Part shown: positions 1-9,012 of the stretch, one piece after another
Layout: every line of letters begins with the position of its first letter
Position numbering within the stretch: the stretch's first letter is position 1
From: Fidelibacterota bacterium UBA2986
GTDB lineage: Bacteria; Fidelibacterota; Marinisomatia; Marinisomatales; AB-629-J13
Direction of reading: 5' to 3'
Length of the DNA: 17,369 nucleotides
Assembly: GCA_002346675.1 (NCBI GenBank)
Contig: DEAI01000016.1
Location: 133,810 to 151,178 of the forward strand
Program-made: the position numbers and the translations under genes
Notes under the pieces: generated by a model
The model's database searches: none
Seen by the model: the letters and a program-made list of their open reading frames with translations, nothing else
What the model was told of the DNA's origin: nothing

Positions 1-42
<42 letters not shown>

Positions 43-55
43 TACCAAAATCTCA

Positions 56-61
56 ATTATA
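56..61 (-). promoter_or_regulatory. Probable -10 box of the tRNA-Phe promoter
   Basis: On the minus strand there is a perfect TATAAT that ends 13 nt before the tRNA 5' end, the spacing expected for a short tRNA leader. The best upstream -35-like match, TTTACC (positions 81-76 on the minus strand), is only 14 nt away, so the -35 is weak or absent. The placement rests on the -10 sequence and its distance alone. Confidence 0.45.
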
Positions 62-202
62 GTGTATTGAAAATAGGTAAATATTAATACTGAAATTAGC
101 AGAGTGTTTTGCATAGATAAAAGACTAATTTCCGTATTATTTTTTATTACAAAGTTTTGTCTAAATTGACAGCTCATTATTTTATATGAAATTCTCCTTT
201 TT

Positions 203-790
203 ATGATAGTCATTGCAACTCACAACAGAGATAAAGAAAAAGAGCTGAGAGCTGTCCTCAGAGATTTCCCTTTAGAGGTAAAGTCCTTGGACCACTTTCC
301 TGAGATTGGCGATATAGAAGAGACAGGCTTAACTCTTATGGAAAATGCAAAGATCAAAGCAGAAACCGTTCAAAAGATAACTCAATTACCTAGTTTGGGT
401 GATGACACAGGATTGGAGGTGGATGCTCTGAACGGAGCTCCGGGAGTTTATTCATCTAGGTTTGCAGGGGAAGATGTGACCTATGAGAAAAATGTTAAAA
501 AATTACTTTATAAACTGGTGTCAGTTCCAATTGAAAAACGAACTGCTCGATTTAGAACTGTGATTTATTATACGGATGGAAAAAGGGAACTTTATAGCGA
601 AGGTGAAATAAAAGGTATTATTACAGAAAAACAGATTGGGAAGAATGGGTTTGGTTATGATCCGGTATTTTATATACCCGAGGTAAAAAAAACCATGGCA
701 GAGCTTTCTCCAGAAGAAAAAAACAAGTTAAGTCATCGTGGACAGGCAATGAGAAAACTTCGTAAACTTCTGCTAGACATCATTCCTTAA
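203..790 (+). CDS. rdgB: RdgB/HAM1 family XTP/dITP pyrophosphatase
   Basis: A 195-aa cytosolic house-cleaning enzyme. The family hydrolyses non-canonical purine triphosphates (XTP, dITP, ITP) to the monophosphate and pyrophosphate, keeping deaminated bases out of DNA and RNA. Visible signatures in order: the N-terminal nucleotide-binding stretch IATHNRDKEKEL (4-15), the acidic ENAKIKA helix (47-53), the catalytic and metal-binding GDDTGLEVDAL (66-76, with D67/D68), the FGYDPVF motif (150-156), and the C-terminal LSPEEKN...SHRG motif (168-180). Length is normal for the family and no key residue is missing. The start is the first ATG of the frame and places the conserved N-terminal strand at the very beginning. 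No clear Shine-Dalgarno precedes it. It is followed by an 82-bp gap and then sprA, so it is probably a separate unit from the secretion genes. Confidence 0.95.
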   Translation: MIVIATHNRDKEKELRAVLRDFPLEVKSLDHFPEIGDIEETGLTLMENAKIKAETVQKITQLPSLGDDTGLEVDALNGAPGVYSSRFAGEDVTYEKNVKKLLYKLVSVPIEKRTARFRTVIYYTDGKRELYSEGEIKGIITEKQIGKNGFGYDPVFYIPEVKKTMAELSPEEKNKLSHRGQAMRKLRKLLLDIIP

Positions 791-823
791 ATTTTTTAAT
801 TATTGGAGTAATATATAGATAGA

Positions 824-853
824 TTGATATCGTTTTTTTAGTTGAAATACAAT
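824..853 (+). promoter_or_regulatory. Possible sigma70-like promoter of sprA
   Basis: In the 82-bp gap between rdgB and sprA, TTGATA (824-829) and TACAAT (848-853) lie 18 bp apart. The predicted leader before the sprA ATG at 873 is short, about 13 nt. The region is very AT-rich, so chance matches are likely. A TATAAT at 858-863 has no matching -35. This is only a candidate. Confidence 0.25.
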
Positions 854-872
854 TAAATATAATCAAATAAAA

Positions 873-3800
873 ATGGTTTCATTTACAGGACGGGCAGTAG
901 CTCTACTGATATCGGTCTTGATATGGGTCTATCCCGGTGATGTCTATGCCGATGGGGATTCAACCTATTTTAACTCCATGGGGTTCAGGATAAACACTCC
1001 AGGGGTAGTTGATCCGTTTCAGCATGAATTTTATTTTGGTCTCTACAGAGATACGTTAATCTCACCAATTGGATTGCTAAATGTTCCTCTTGGTGAAAAA
1101 AAAACAGATATATCTGTAGACCCAAACTGGGGGCACATCACCTTTACAGAAAGGCTAGACAAACGCATTTATAAAATACCATTCACTGCCCCCATAGAGT
1201 GGTATTTGATGCAACTAGTACGACTGAATTACAGAAAGAAGCTCCACGAAATTGCAATGAAAGGCGCTAAAGATAAGAGCAAGGATTCTCGAAAAGGAAC
1301 CCGCGCATTGGAAGTGGTTGGTATGGATATTGGTACACTTGGGAGGGCATCGCTGAGAGTAAGAGGAAATGTGAATATTTCTGGAAAACTTGTTTTTCAA
1401 GATCAAGAGTTAGTGCGCTCTAGTATTAATGAAACACAGAACACTCACATTGAATTTGATCAGCGTCAAAATCTGAATATTGAGGGGAAAGTGGGTGACA
1501 GGATTACCGTACTCATGGACCAGGACTCTGAAAGGGATTTCGATTGGGAAAACAATATCAGAATAAGCTATCAGGGAGAGGAAGATGATATCATACAAAA
1601 GGTCGAAGCGGGTAACATTTCCCTATCGCTACCCGCAACACAGTATGTAACCTTTTCGGGGCAGAACAAGGGTCTTTTTGGATTGAAGGGAATCTCTAAA
1701 ATCGGTCCCATAGATATAACATCGATTGCGTCTATCGAACAGACAAAAAAAGAACAGCAGAGATATACAGGTGGCTCTGAAGCCCAGACGACCCGAATTA
1801 AAGATTATGAATATGTAAAAAACCAGTATTTTTTTGTGCATGAATGGTTTAGAAATGGAGTGCACTCTGATACTCTTACCATCGATGATTCAGGACTACC
1901 CTACCAAGGAGAGTCCTTTGTAATTCCTAGTTTTTATCCTTTGCGTAACGGTCTCCATTTAATTGGTAATATAAAAATTGCAAACTTTGAGCTTTACAAA
2001 CTTGATCTGAGTAATAACCCTGCTGCTGATATAGGAGTTGCCTACATTGACCCGGAAAATACCGAACTATATCCTGATGACAATAAGGATGGAAATTTTA
2101 TCAGAATGCTTCGAGGGTCAGATTATTCTGTCAGCGAAGACTTAGGTTATTTCCGTCTTAGGTCCAGGAGTATGGACGAGATAATTGGCTGCCATTTTGT
2201 TCTGGTGAATAGAGATAATGGTGATACACTCATGACGGTCGGTTCCGGTATCGCACTGGGAGATACGGTAGGAACCTTGAGCTTAAAAATGATCAAACCT
2301 CAGTCGCCTCACCCCAATCATCCAACGTGGGACCTCATGTTTAAAAACGTGTATTACCTTGGGACCACAAACATTAATCGTGAGGGATTCGAAATAAAAT
2401 TGGTCAATGAGCGCTTGACCCCGCCCAGTCATCTTGACCCAATTGGTCTACCTTATATTCGTCACTTTGGTTTAGATAGTCTCAGTGAAGCAGGCGCAAC
2501 TATCCCAGATGATATTATAGATATGGATAATCCAAATATCATAAATATGGTAACGGGAGAGCTAATGTTCCCATCTCTTTATCCATTTGTATCTAAAGAT
2601 TCTCTGGCAGGGGGAAACTCTAATGAGAATTTATCTGTTGCATTGGGGGAGGGGAAGATGTACACATCTACTATTAGTTCGGATTATACTGGAGACCAGA
2701 GGTTTACCATAGAAGCGGATTATTCAAATCCAAGTTCATCTATTAATCTTGGGTTTATGTTGGTTGAAGGGAGTGAAGAAGTTTTGATGAACGGAATCCG
2801 TCTTAGCCGTGGGATTGACTATCAAATTGATTATTTTTCTGGTACAATTATTTTAGGGGAGGCAGCTACAGACCCCAATGCAAACATTGAAATTTTGTAT
2901 GATAAGCACGAATTAGTCTCTTTTGATAAAAAAGTAATTTTAGGAAGCAGAGCTCAAATGGATTTAGGAGAAAATTCATTTATTGGTGCTACGGCTCTAT
3001 TTTTTGATCAATCAGTGATAAACGAAAAAGTCGAAGTAGGATACGAACCAACCCGGAATTTTATATGGGATTTAAATGGCCGATTTGAACTGGAAATGGA
3101 TGGGCTTACCCGGGCCCTAGATGATTTGCCAATTATAGAAACAGAAAAAATATCAACCTTTTCGTTAGAAGGTGAAATTGCTCAGGTAATTCCTAACCCA
3201 AATCCAGTAAACAATGCTGAGACAGGAGACCCAAATGGAGTTGCGTTCATTGATGATTTTGAGGGTGCTAAGAGGACATCCTCGCCACCCATTCAAAGAC
3301 GAAATTGGAAAGAAGCATCTGCCCCTCTAAATAATTTTGAAACAAAAAAACAGTTTCAGCAACTATATAGATTAAAAACTAACTGGTATAACCCTTATGG
3401 TCAAGTGCGCACCAAAGATATCTGGCCAAACCAATCCACTTCTATTAGAGCTCAAAATGAAACCACAGATATTATGGTATTAAAAACAGAAAAAAAACCA
3501 TACCAGGAGTCTATGCATCCGGATAGTCTATGGGGGGGTATTACAACCTCATTTTATTCCGGTGACCATGACCAGACTCAGAGCAAGTTCTTTGAAATAT
3601 GGCTAAACGGGACACAGGGTAAATTAACCATTGATCTAGGAAAGATAAGCGAAGATAAAAATGGGGATGGAAAGTTAAATACCGAAGATATCCCTGAAGC
3701 GGGGCTGTCCTTAGGAAACGGTTTTTTGGAAGACAATGAAGACGTTGGTATTGATGGGTGTAGTGATGATATAGAAGATGGATTAGGAGGTTGTTTTTTT

Positions 3801-6800
3801 GCAGATAATGATGGTGATGGATTAATAGATGAGGATGAATTGAATGGAGTAGATGACGACGGAGATGGACTCATTGATGAGGACATTGATGAGTTAAATC
3901 AAGTGCCGGGATTTTCAGCAGACGATCCCAATGGAGATAATTGGAGCTACTCCGAGGGGAGCTCAAATTATTCTCATGTAAATGGAACTGAAGGGAACGG
4001 AACCGGAGCACAAATTCAGGAAGGGGGCAAATATCCTGATACAGAAGATTTAGATCGCTCAGGATTTATTGACAAGACCAACGATTATTTTTCAAAAACG
4101 GTATCTCTCGAGCCGAACCATCCTGATACGGTTTATCTGGGAGGTGAAACAGAGAAAAACGGAGTTTCTACAGGCTGGAGACTTTATCGAATTCCTCTAA
4201 GTCACTTCACCAAAGTCTCCAATATTGAGTGGAATGAAATCCGATATCTCAGGTTGATACGTTCTGGCTTAGATAATGAATCAGATAAGCTTTTAATTGC
4301 TCGTATAGAGTTGGTAGGAAACGAGTGGCAGGAACTGGGAGTTTCAAAAATATCAGAGGAATCATATGAAAAAAATGACAGTACTTTTTCTATCGCTGTT
4401 ATTAATACTGAAGATAACGCAGACTATATTCCACCAAAAGGGGTAAAGGGAGAATATGATAGGATCAATGAAATTCAATCTAAGGAACAATCACTGGTTT
4501 TAAAATTTGATTCTCTTCAGGTAAATCAAAAGGGAGCAGCTCAGAAAAATTTAATTTCTTTATCTGGGGACAGAGCCAAAAGTTTTCTCATTTATGATAA
4601 AATGAAGATGTATGTTTATGGGAAATCCAGTGATTGGGTTCAGCAAGATATCTCATTTGTAAATGTTTTTTTGAGGTTTGGTTTGGGAGACGATTATTAT
4701 GAAATTACCCAGCCCGTTTACGAGGGATGGGACGAACAATTGAATAGAAATAAAATAGAAATAAACTTAGACTGGTTGACAAAATTAAAAGTTCAAAATT
4801 CAGGAAATGTAAGTAAAATTAGGGATACTGATTCGTTAATTGTAGATGATGATTTGAGAACCTACATATTTACAGATGAGTCAGGAGATACCACAGGTAA
4901 AAAGGTAACGATAAAAGGACAGCCCTCTCTTTCAAGAATTCAATATTTTTCGGCTGGAGTTGTAAATAAACATGAATCTCAGCCCATTTCCGGAGAAGTT
5001 TGGATCGATGAATTGAGGCTCAGTGGAGTGAAGAAGGACAGAGGTGTTGCAATGAGAATGCAGACTAAGTTCCATTTAGCTGATCTGGGTAATACGTCCA
5101 TTGTTTACAGTCGTAAAGATGCCGATTTTCATGTGCTTCAGCAGCGGTTAGGCAGTAACAGCAGCAGCGAAGATTTGCGGATCAACACTAGCTTTAACGT
5201 ACATAAGCTTCTCCCCAAATGGATGGGGCTGAACATTCCACTGAGTTCTTCTATTTCGAATGTTGTTAGTCGTCCAAAATTCTATCCAGGGACAGATATC
5301 TATGCAGGACAGACAGCTACCCCCGATTCTATCATGAATAAAACACAAAGTGTCAGTTTTAATTCTTCCATTTCAAAGTCAAGTAAGTCTGATAATAAAT
5401 TGGTTAGAATAACTTTAGATGGATTAAAAGGTAACTTTAGCGTGTCACGTTCTCTAAAGTCCAGTGAAATTATGGAGAGGGAAAAAAGTCAGAGCTACAC
5501 AGGGAAATTGAGCTATGGTTATTCTTTCGGAAGGGAGAACTTTGTTAAACCATTTAGCTGGATGAAAGATGTTCCAATTATCGGTAAAAAAGTGAGTGAT
5601 TTTCAGACATTTTATACGCCCTCCTCTGTATCTGCGAATATGGATTTTAGTGAAAAGTTAACTGAGAAATTATCAAGGGCAGGGCTTGAATCTCCTGATG
5701 TATATAATTTGGGATTGAACCGTTCATTTGGATTGGACTATAAAGTATTTAGTAATTTAACTGTAAAGTATAACCAATCAGCAAAATCCAATATGGATGA
5801 ATTTCGTGGATATATATGGACAGCAGTAAAAGAAATGAATCCTGGAACAGTCACCAATATCACAGAAAACCTCACTACAAATTTTAGTCCACAACTTTCC
5901 TCATTCTTCAAACCAAATATTACCTATTCCGCAGGATACCGCTGGGACAAACCCCTCAGCAGTACAATTGATGGGGCAGATATTGGTACTCAGCTACGTT
6001 TCTCTACAAATTTTTCACTTAGTCCGGTACAGATATTTGAATCGGTATATAAGCCGCCTTCCAGCCAAAAATCTGGTTCTTCACGTAGTAGAGGTAGAAC
6101 CCGTACTCGGGTTGAATCGGAGAATAAACAAGAGGATAAAGGTGAAAAGGATAAAAAAGGAAATTTAATTTTGAATGTAGTACATGGTTTTTTCAATAGG
6201 TTCGACCCACTAAACCTTACATATACTGAAACTGTTAATCGTACGGCAAAAGGTGTTCAGGGAGATGTCCCTATTGGATATAGATTTGGCTGGCAATCCG
6301 AACATGGCTTAAGTCAAGATTCAGCAAGTATTGGATCTAACTTAGGCAGTTTTGATCATAAGCAGGATGTTTCCCTTCGCTCGGGCTTTAAATTAACAAA
6401 AAAAACAAGTGTTAATCTTTCTTTCGGTGAAAATGTATCTCAGACTATTGGCGGTTCAGGAGTACAGCAATTATCTATACAGAGGGACTACCTTCCGTGG
6501 GGAGAAAAGTTAGACCAGGGACTGCCTTTTTTTGGATGGAGTTTGCGAATGTCTGGGCTTGAAAAATGGCCCATATTAAATAAATTTGTAAGGTCTGCAT
6601 CTCTAGACCACTCCTTTAGCGGAAAAGAGAGCCGTTCTTGGCAGTTTGAAGATATTGAGCCGGGGACAGTGAACCTGATGGATCTGAGCACATTTATTGA
6701 TTCAAATAAGGACTATGAAAAACAGGGGAAAGTAAACGCCAGTTTCTCTCCACTGGTGGGGATGTCTCTATCATTAAATAAGGGAATTTCAGTACAAATT

Positions 6801-7193
6801 CGTCAAAACATGAGCCAGTCTGTAGATGAAATGCCAACAGGCCTGACCTTGAAGAAAGAACGATCTCTTACAGCGAGCGCTAGCTACAACCACAAAGGAG
6901 GATTTACAATTCCTCTACCCTATTTTGAAGATATGGATATACAGAACAATGTGAACTTTACATTGAACTTTGATATGAATAACAGCGAAACGTGGGGGAC
7001 AAAAAATAAAACAGAATTGGCTCAGCAGGCTCTATCTTCAAGCTGGAAAATAGGAAGTCGGATATCCTATTCATTTAATCGAAATGTGAGTGGTGGTATT
7101 ATCTATGAATATCGTGAGAATGAAACTAAAACCACAGGCCGAAAAATTGATAAAGACTTTGGGTTTGATATCAATATCTCAATCAGCGGATAA
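873..7193 (+). CDS. sprA: SprA/Sov, outer-membrane translocon of the type IX secretion system
   Basis: A 2106-aa protein matching SprA, the very large outer-membrane beta-barrel through which T9SS cargo leaves the periplasm. Known structures of the family show a 36-strand barrel with a lateral gate that PorV or a plug protein occupies. Visible: signal peptide 1-26 (cleavage near VYA|DG); N-terminal SprA signature with EGKVGDRI (204-211) and EEDDIIQKVEAGN (236-248) followed by GLFGLKG (267-273); the diagnostic FIDDFEGAKR near 792-801; DVGIDG (957-962) leading to DDPNGDNW; then long stretches of alternating beta-strand-like sequence to the C-terminus, which ends in INISISG. Flavobacterial SprA is around 2400 aa, so this version is somewhat short but intact. 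Two unusual insertions are an acidic Cys-flanked EF-hand-like block (963-1005) and a basic, charged linker (about 1730-1765). The start codon is preceded by an A-rich stretch, not a Shine-Dalgarno. The next gene starts 45 bp downstream. Confidence 0.95.
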   Translation: MVSFTGRAVALLISVLIWVYPGDVYADGDSTYFNSMGFRINTPGVVDPFQHEFYFGLYRDTLISPIGLLNVPLGEKKTDISVDPNWGHITFTERLDKRIYKIPFTAPIEWYLMQLVRLNYRKKLHEIAMKGAKDKSKDSRKGTRALEVVGMDIGTLGRASLRVRGNVNISGKLVFQDQELVRSSINETQNTHIEFDQRQNLNIEGKVGDRITVLMDQDSERDFDWENNIRISYQGEEDDIIQKVEAGNISLSLPATQYVTFSGQNKGLFGLKGISKIGPIDITSIASIEQTKKEQQRYTGGSEAQTTRIKDYEYVKNQYFFVHEWFRNGVHSDTLTIDDSGLPYQGESFVIPSFYPLRNGLHLIGNIKIANFELYKLDLSNNPAADIGVAYIDPENTELYPDDNKDGNFIRMLRGSDYSVSEDLGYFRLRSRSMDEIIGCHFVLVNRDNGDTLMTVGSGIALGDTVGTLSLKMIKPQSPHPNHPTWDLMFKNVYYLGTTNINREGFEIKLVNERLTPPSHLDPIGLPYIRHFGLDSLSEAGATIPDDIIDMDNPNIINMVTGELMFPSLYPFVSKDSLAGGNSNENLSVALGEGKMYTSTISSDYTGDQRFTIEADYSNPSSSINLGFMLVEGSEEVLMNGIRLSRGIDYQIDYFSGTIILGEAATDPNANIEILYDKHELVSFDKKVILGSRAQMDLGENSFIGATALFFDQSVINEKVEVGYEPTRNFIWDLNGRFELEMDGLTRALDDLPIIETEKISTFSLEGEIAQVIPNPNPVNNAETGDPNGVAFIDDFEGAKRTSSPPIQRRNWKEASAPLNNFETKKQFQQLYRLKTNWYNPYGQVRTKDIWPNQSTSIRAQNETTDIMVLKTEKKPYQESMHPDSLWGGITTSFYSGDHDQTQSKFFEIWLNGTQGKLTIDLGKISEDKNGDGKLNTEDIPEAGLSLGNGFLEDNEDVGIDGCSDDIEDGLGGCFFADNDGDGLIDEDELNGVDDDGDGLIDEDIDELNQVPGFSADDPNGDNWSYSEGSSNYSHVNGTEGNGTGAQIQEGGKYPDTEDLDRSGFIDKTNDYFSKTVSLEPNHPDTVYLGGETEKNGVSTGWRLYRIPLSHFTKVSNIEWNEIRYLRLIRSGLDNESDKLLIARIELVGNEWQELGVSKISEESYEKNDSTFSIAVINTEDNADYIPPKGVKGEYDRINEIQSKEQSLVLKFDSLQVNQKGAAQKNLISLSGDRAKSFLIYDKMKMYVYGKSSDWVQQDISFVNVFLRFGLGDDYYEITQPVYEGWDEQLNRNKIEINLDWLTKLKVQNSGNVSKIRDTDSLIVDDDLRTYIFTDESGDTTGKKVTIKGQPSLSRIQYFSAGVVNKHESQPISGEVWIDELRLSGVKKDRGVAMRMQTKFHLADLGNTSIVYSRKDADFHVLQQRLGSNSSSEDLRINTSFNVHKLLPKWMGLNIPLSSSISNVVSRPKFYPGTDIYAGQTATPDSIMNKTQSVSFNSSISKSSKSDNKLVRITLDGLKGNFSVSRSLKSSEIMEREKSQSYTGKLSYGYSFGRENFVKPFSWMKDVPIIGKKVSDFQTFYTPSSVSANMDFSEKLTEKLSRAGLESPDVYNLGLNRSFGLDYKVFSNLTVKYNQSAKSNMDEFRGYIWTAVKEMNPGTVTNITENLTTNFSPQLSSFFKPNITYSAGYRWDKPLSSTIDGADIGTQLRFSTNFSLSPVQIFESVYKPPSSQKSGSSRSRGRTRTRVESENKQEDKGEKDKKGNLILNVVHGFFNRFDPLNLTYTETVNRTAKGVQGDVPIGYRFGWQSEHGLSQDSASIGSNLGSFDHKQDVSLRSGFKLTKKTSVNLSFGENVSQTIGGSGVQQLSIQRDYLPWGEKLDQGLPFFGWSLRMSGLEKWPILNKFVRSASLDHSFSGKESRSWQFEDIEPGTVNLMDLSTFIDSNKDYEKQGKVNASFSPLVGMSLSLNKGISVQIRQNMSQSVDEMPTGLTLKKERSLTASASYNHKGGFTIPLPYFEDMDIQNNVNFTLNFDMNNSETWGTKNKTELAQQALSSSWKIGSRISYSFNRNVSGGIIYEYRENETKTTGRKIDKDFGFDINISISG
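3759..3887 (+). other. EF-hand-like acidic insertion within SprA
   Basis: Inside sprA, residues 963-1005. Two tandem calcium-loop-like segments are present: DNDGDGLIDEDE (978-989), which fits the DxDxDGxxDxxE pattern at every position, and DDDGDGLIDED (994-1004), which fits except at the last ligand position. Cys963 and Cys974 precede them. The block sits between DVGIDG and DPNGDNW, positions that are close together in the SprA proteins I recall. It therefore looks like a lineage-specific insertion, probably calcium-binding and solvent-exposed. Function and side of the membrane are inferred. Confidence 0.6.
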
Positions 7194-7238
7194 TTAATGT
7201 TCATGAGATATTTTTAAATTTTAGTATCTATTCAGAGT

Positions 7239-8165
7239 ATGATTGAAATGAAAATTTTTCCCCCCAAGCTGTTAGCATTTTTTTCTATCCTGATAAATTT
7301 TGGATGTATTTCTCAAGTCCCAAGTTTTTCAGGAGAATCTGCTTTTCAATATCTTGAAAAACAATGTTCCTTTGGTCCACGAAATCCAGGTTCGGAAGGA
7401 TATGAGCTGTGTAAAAGTTTTCTTATAGATGAGCTTTCAAAATTCTCGGATTCTGTATTTACTCAAAAATTCAACCAGCTCATTCCAGGCACTAATCGTA
7501 CAATGGAAATGACAAATATCATTGGAAAACTCAGCGGAAGCGGAGCCCGACCAATTTTGCTGGGAGCTCATTGGGACACCCGTCCAACTGCTGACCATGA
7601 TGCAAACCCTGAAAAGAGAGATAAGCCAATCTTAGGGGCGAATGATGGTGCCAGTGGGGTTGCAGTACTTTTGGAGATTGCACGTGTTTTATCTCAATAT
7701 CCTCATGATGAAACTGTTTATATTGTCTTTTTTGATGCCGAAGATTTAGGTATAGAAGGTGAGCACCGTTCCTATGCTCTGGGAGCCCAGTATTTTGCCA
7801 AAAATCTTCCAATCAGCAAGCCAGAGTTGGCAATTATATTGGATATGGTGGGGGATGCAAATTTAGAATTGCCTATAGAAAGAAACTCTTACTATCAAAA
7901 CCCTCAGTTAGTAAAATATTTGTGGAATTTAGCAGATGAAATTGGGCTGACAGCTTTTGAAAAAAATTTGGGATATGAGATCTATGATGACCATGTCCCT
8001 TTATGGGAAAACGCTAATATTCCTGCTATTGATATCATAGATTTCAATTATCCAAATAGATGGTCCAATTTCTGGCACACTCACGATGATGTCCCCGAAA
8101 ACTGTTCTGCGGAAAGTTTAAATCAGGTAGGTACTTTGCTGGTACATTACATTTATGACCGTTAA
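7239..8165 (+). CDS. Glutaminyl-peptide cyclase-like M28 family protein, exported
   Basis: A 308-aa exported zinc enzyme of the M28 fold, closest in pattern to glutaminyl cyclase, which converts N-terminal Gln of proteins to pyroglutamate. Residues line up with human glutaminyl cyclase: zinc ligands D136 (GANDGASG), D169 (FFDAEDLG) and H280 (FWHTHDD); catalytic-type E168; D202 in LDMVGDAN; and D250/D251 before HVP. The tail WHT-DD-EN is the classic cyclase ending, which favours a cyclase over an aminopeptidase. The N-terminus has a hydrophobic segment (10-22). Cleavage could follow S25 (CIS|Q26), or C23 could be lipidated, although INFGC is a poor lipobox. The start could also be the ATG three codons later (7248). 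It follows sprA by 45 bp and ends 1 nt before the likely start of the lipoprotein gene. The neighbours include several secreted proteins predicted to begin with Gln, which fits its job. Confidence 0.85.
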   Translation: MIEMKIFPPKLLAFFSILINFGCISQVPSFSGESAFQYLEKQCSFGPRNPGSEGYELCKSFLIDELSKFSDSVFTQKFNQLIPGTNRTMEMTNIIGKLSGSGARPILLGAHWDTRPTADHDANPEKRDKPILGANDGASGVAVLLEIARVLSQYPHDETVYIVFFDAEDLGIEGEHRSYALGAQYFAKNLPISKPELAIILDMVGDANLELPIERNSYYQNPQLVKYLWNLADEIGLTAFEKNLGYEIYDDHVPLWENANIPAIDIIDFNYPNRWSNFWHTHDDVPENCSAESLNQVGTLLVHYIYDR

Positions 8166-8166
8166 A

Positions 8167-9012
8167 ATGAAAAATAAGATAACATGGATTTTTCTTTTAT
8201 GGGGACTGTTAATTTTGCCTTCTTGCGAAAAACAAATACCAGTAGAAGAGGAAATAAAGAACCCTATTAGAGATCCTCAGTTTGTGTTTATGAGGGAATC
8301 TAACCTCCTTTACTTTGCTGTCTCCTGTGAAGAAGAATTTGAAGGTGAGTTGATCTCCTCTGTTTTGGTAGAGTGGTATGGGCAGGACTCTACACATAAA
8401 GACTCTATCTGGTTAAATGATGATGGATACTTTGGGGACCTGATTTCAAATGATGGATTATACTCCCGTAAAATCTCCAATGAAACCAATTCAATTATTA
8501 ATATTATTCAGCCAGATATTGTTGGAGAGGTTTTATATAAAATATCAGGGAATTACGGAGCAAGAAAGTTTGAAATATTTCAGACATCATTTATTCAAAA
8601 TATACATCCGGTAATTTTATCTGTTACCGCTCCGGATACAATTCAAAGGCCCGTGGGAACAGAAATAGATTTTATCATTATTGCTGCTGAAGTATTTGAT
8701 GAAAATGGGCCTGAAGATATATTTTCCTGCGGGTTCACCTCCCTCCATATAGAGCCGGATACTTTATTAAATAACGGCGATCAAATCCTAATGTATGATG
8801 ATGGGGGTACAGTTGAAATTTTCCCTAGCTATTTTAGTGGAGATGATATGGAAGGTGACGGAAGATTTAGTATTCAAATACCAATTTTTGGGTCCGGAAA
8901 CACAAACCCTGCACAACAAACAAAAACAGGAACATTTTTATGGACTTTCAGAGCCAAGGATCAGTCCAATGACTATAGTTTTCCGATAGAGCATAGGGTA
9001 GTAGTAGAGTGA
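8167..9012 (+). CDS. Lipoprotein of unknown function with beta-sandwich-like repeats
   Basis: A 281-aa protein. I chose the ATG at 8167 over the in-frame one at 8155: it begins one base after the preceding stop and gives a clean lipoprotein signal, a Lys N-terminus and hydrophobic run ending in LPSC with lipidated Cys20. The mature start is followed by EKQIPVEEE. Two similar acidic segments stand out: LNDDGYFGDLISNDGLYSR (about 84-102) and LMYDDGG...DDMEGDGRFSI. Both have the Asp/Gly turns seen in the loosely defined choice-of-anchor or Ig-like beta-sandwich domains of FCB secreted proteins. No catalytic motif is visible. Its stop overlaps the GTG start of the propeller gene (GTGA), so the two are translationally coupled. 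Being fixed between the cyclase and the PorV genes suggests a cell-envelope or secretion-accessory role, but that is inference only. Confidence 0.75.
   Translation: MKNKITWIFLLWGLLILPSCEKQIPVEEEIKNPIRDPQFVFMRESNLLYFAVSCEEEFEGELISSVLVEWYGQDSTHKDSIWLNDDGYFGDLISNDGLYSRKISNETNSIINIIQPDIVGEVLYKISGNYGARKFEIFQTSFIQNIHPVILSVTAPDTIQRPVGTEIDFIIIAAEVFDENGPEDIFSCGFTSLHIEPDTLLNNGDQILMYDDGGTVEIFPSYFSGDDMEGDGRFSIQIPIFGSGNTNPAQQTKTGTFLWTFRAKDQSNDYSFPIEHRVVVE

Noticed and set aside
166..188. TTGACA (166-171) and TATATG (183-188) upstream of rdgB, considered as a promoter
   Set aside because: Spacing is only 11 bp, and no suitable -10 lies 16-18 bp downstream of the TTGACA.
1096..3538. Homopolymer runs in sprA (A9 at 1096-1104, G7 at 3532-3538), considered as phase-variation switches
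   Set aside because: Runs of this length are common in AT-rich genes (A9 also occurs twice in the deacetylase gene), the frame is intact, and nothing else suggests switching.
3578..3886. Minus-strand 102-codon open frame, Ser/Pro-rich
   Set aside because: It is the antisense shadow of the Asp/Gly-rich EF-hand-like part of sprA; its composition follows directly from the GAT/GGA codons on the other strand.
3801..3890. Tandem DxDxDG loops considered as a dockerin domain
   Set aside because: They sit in the middle of SprA without the helices and spacing of a dockerin pair; a calcium-loop insertion is the more modest reading.
5968..6168. Plus-strand 66-codon open frame with a Lys/Arg-rich end
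   Set aside because: It overlaps the charged linker of sprA in another frame; the basic composition is a by-product of the AG-rich DNA there.
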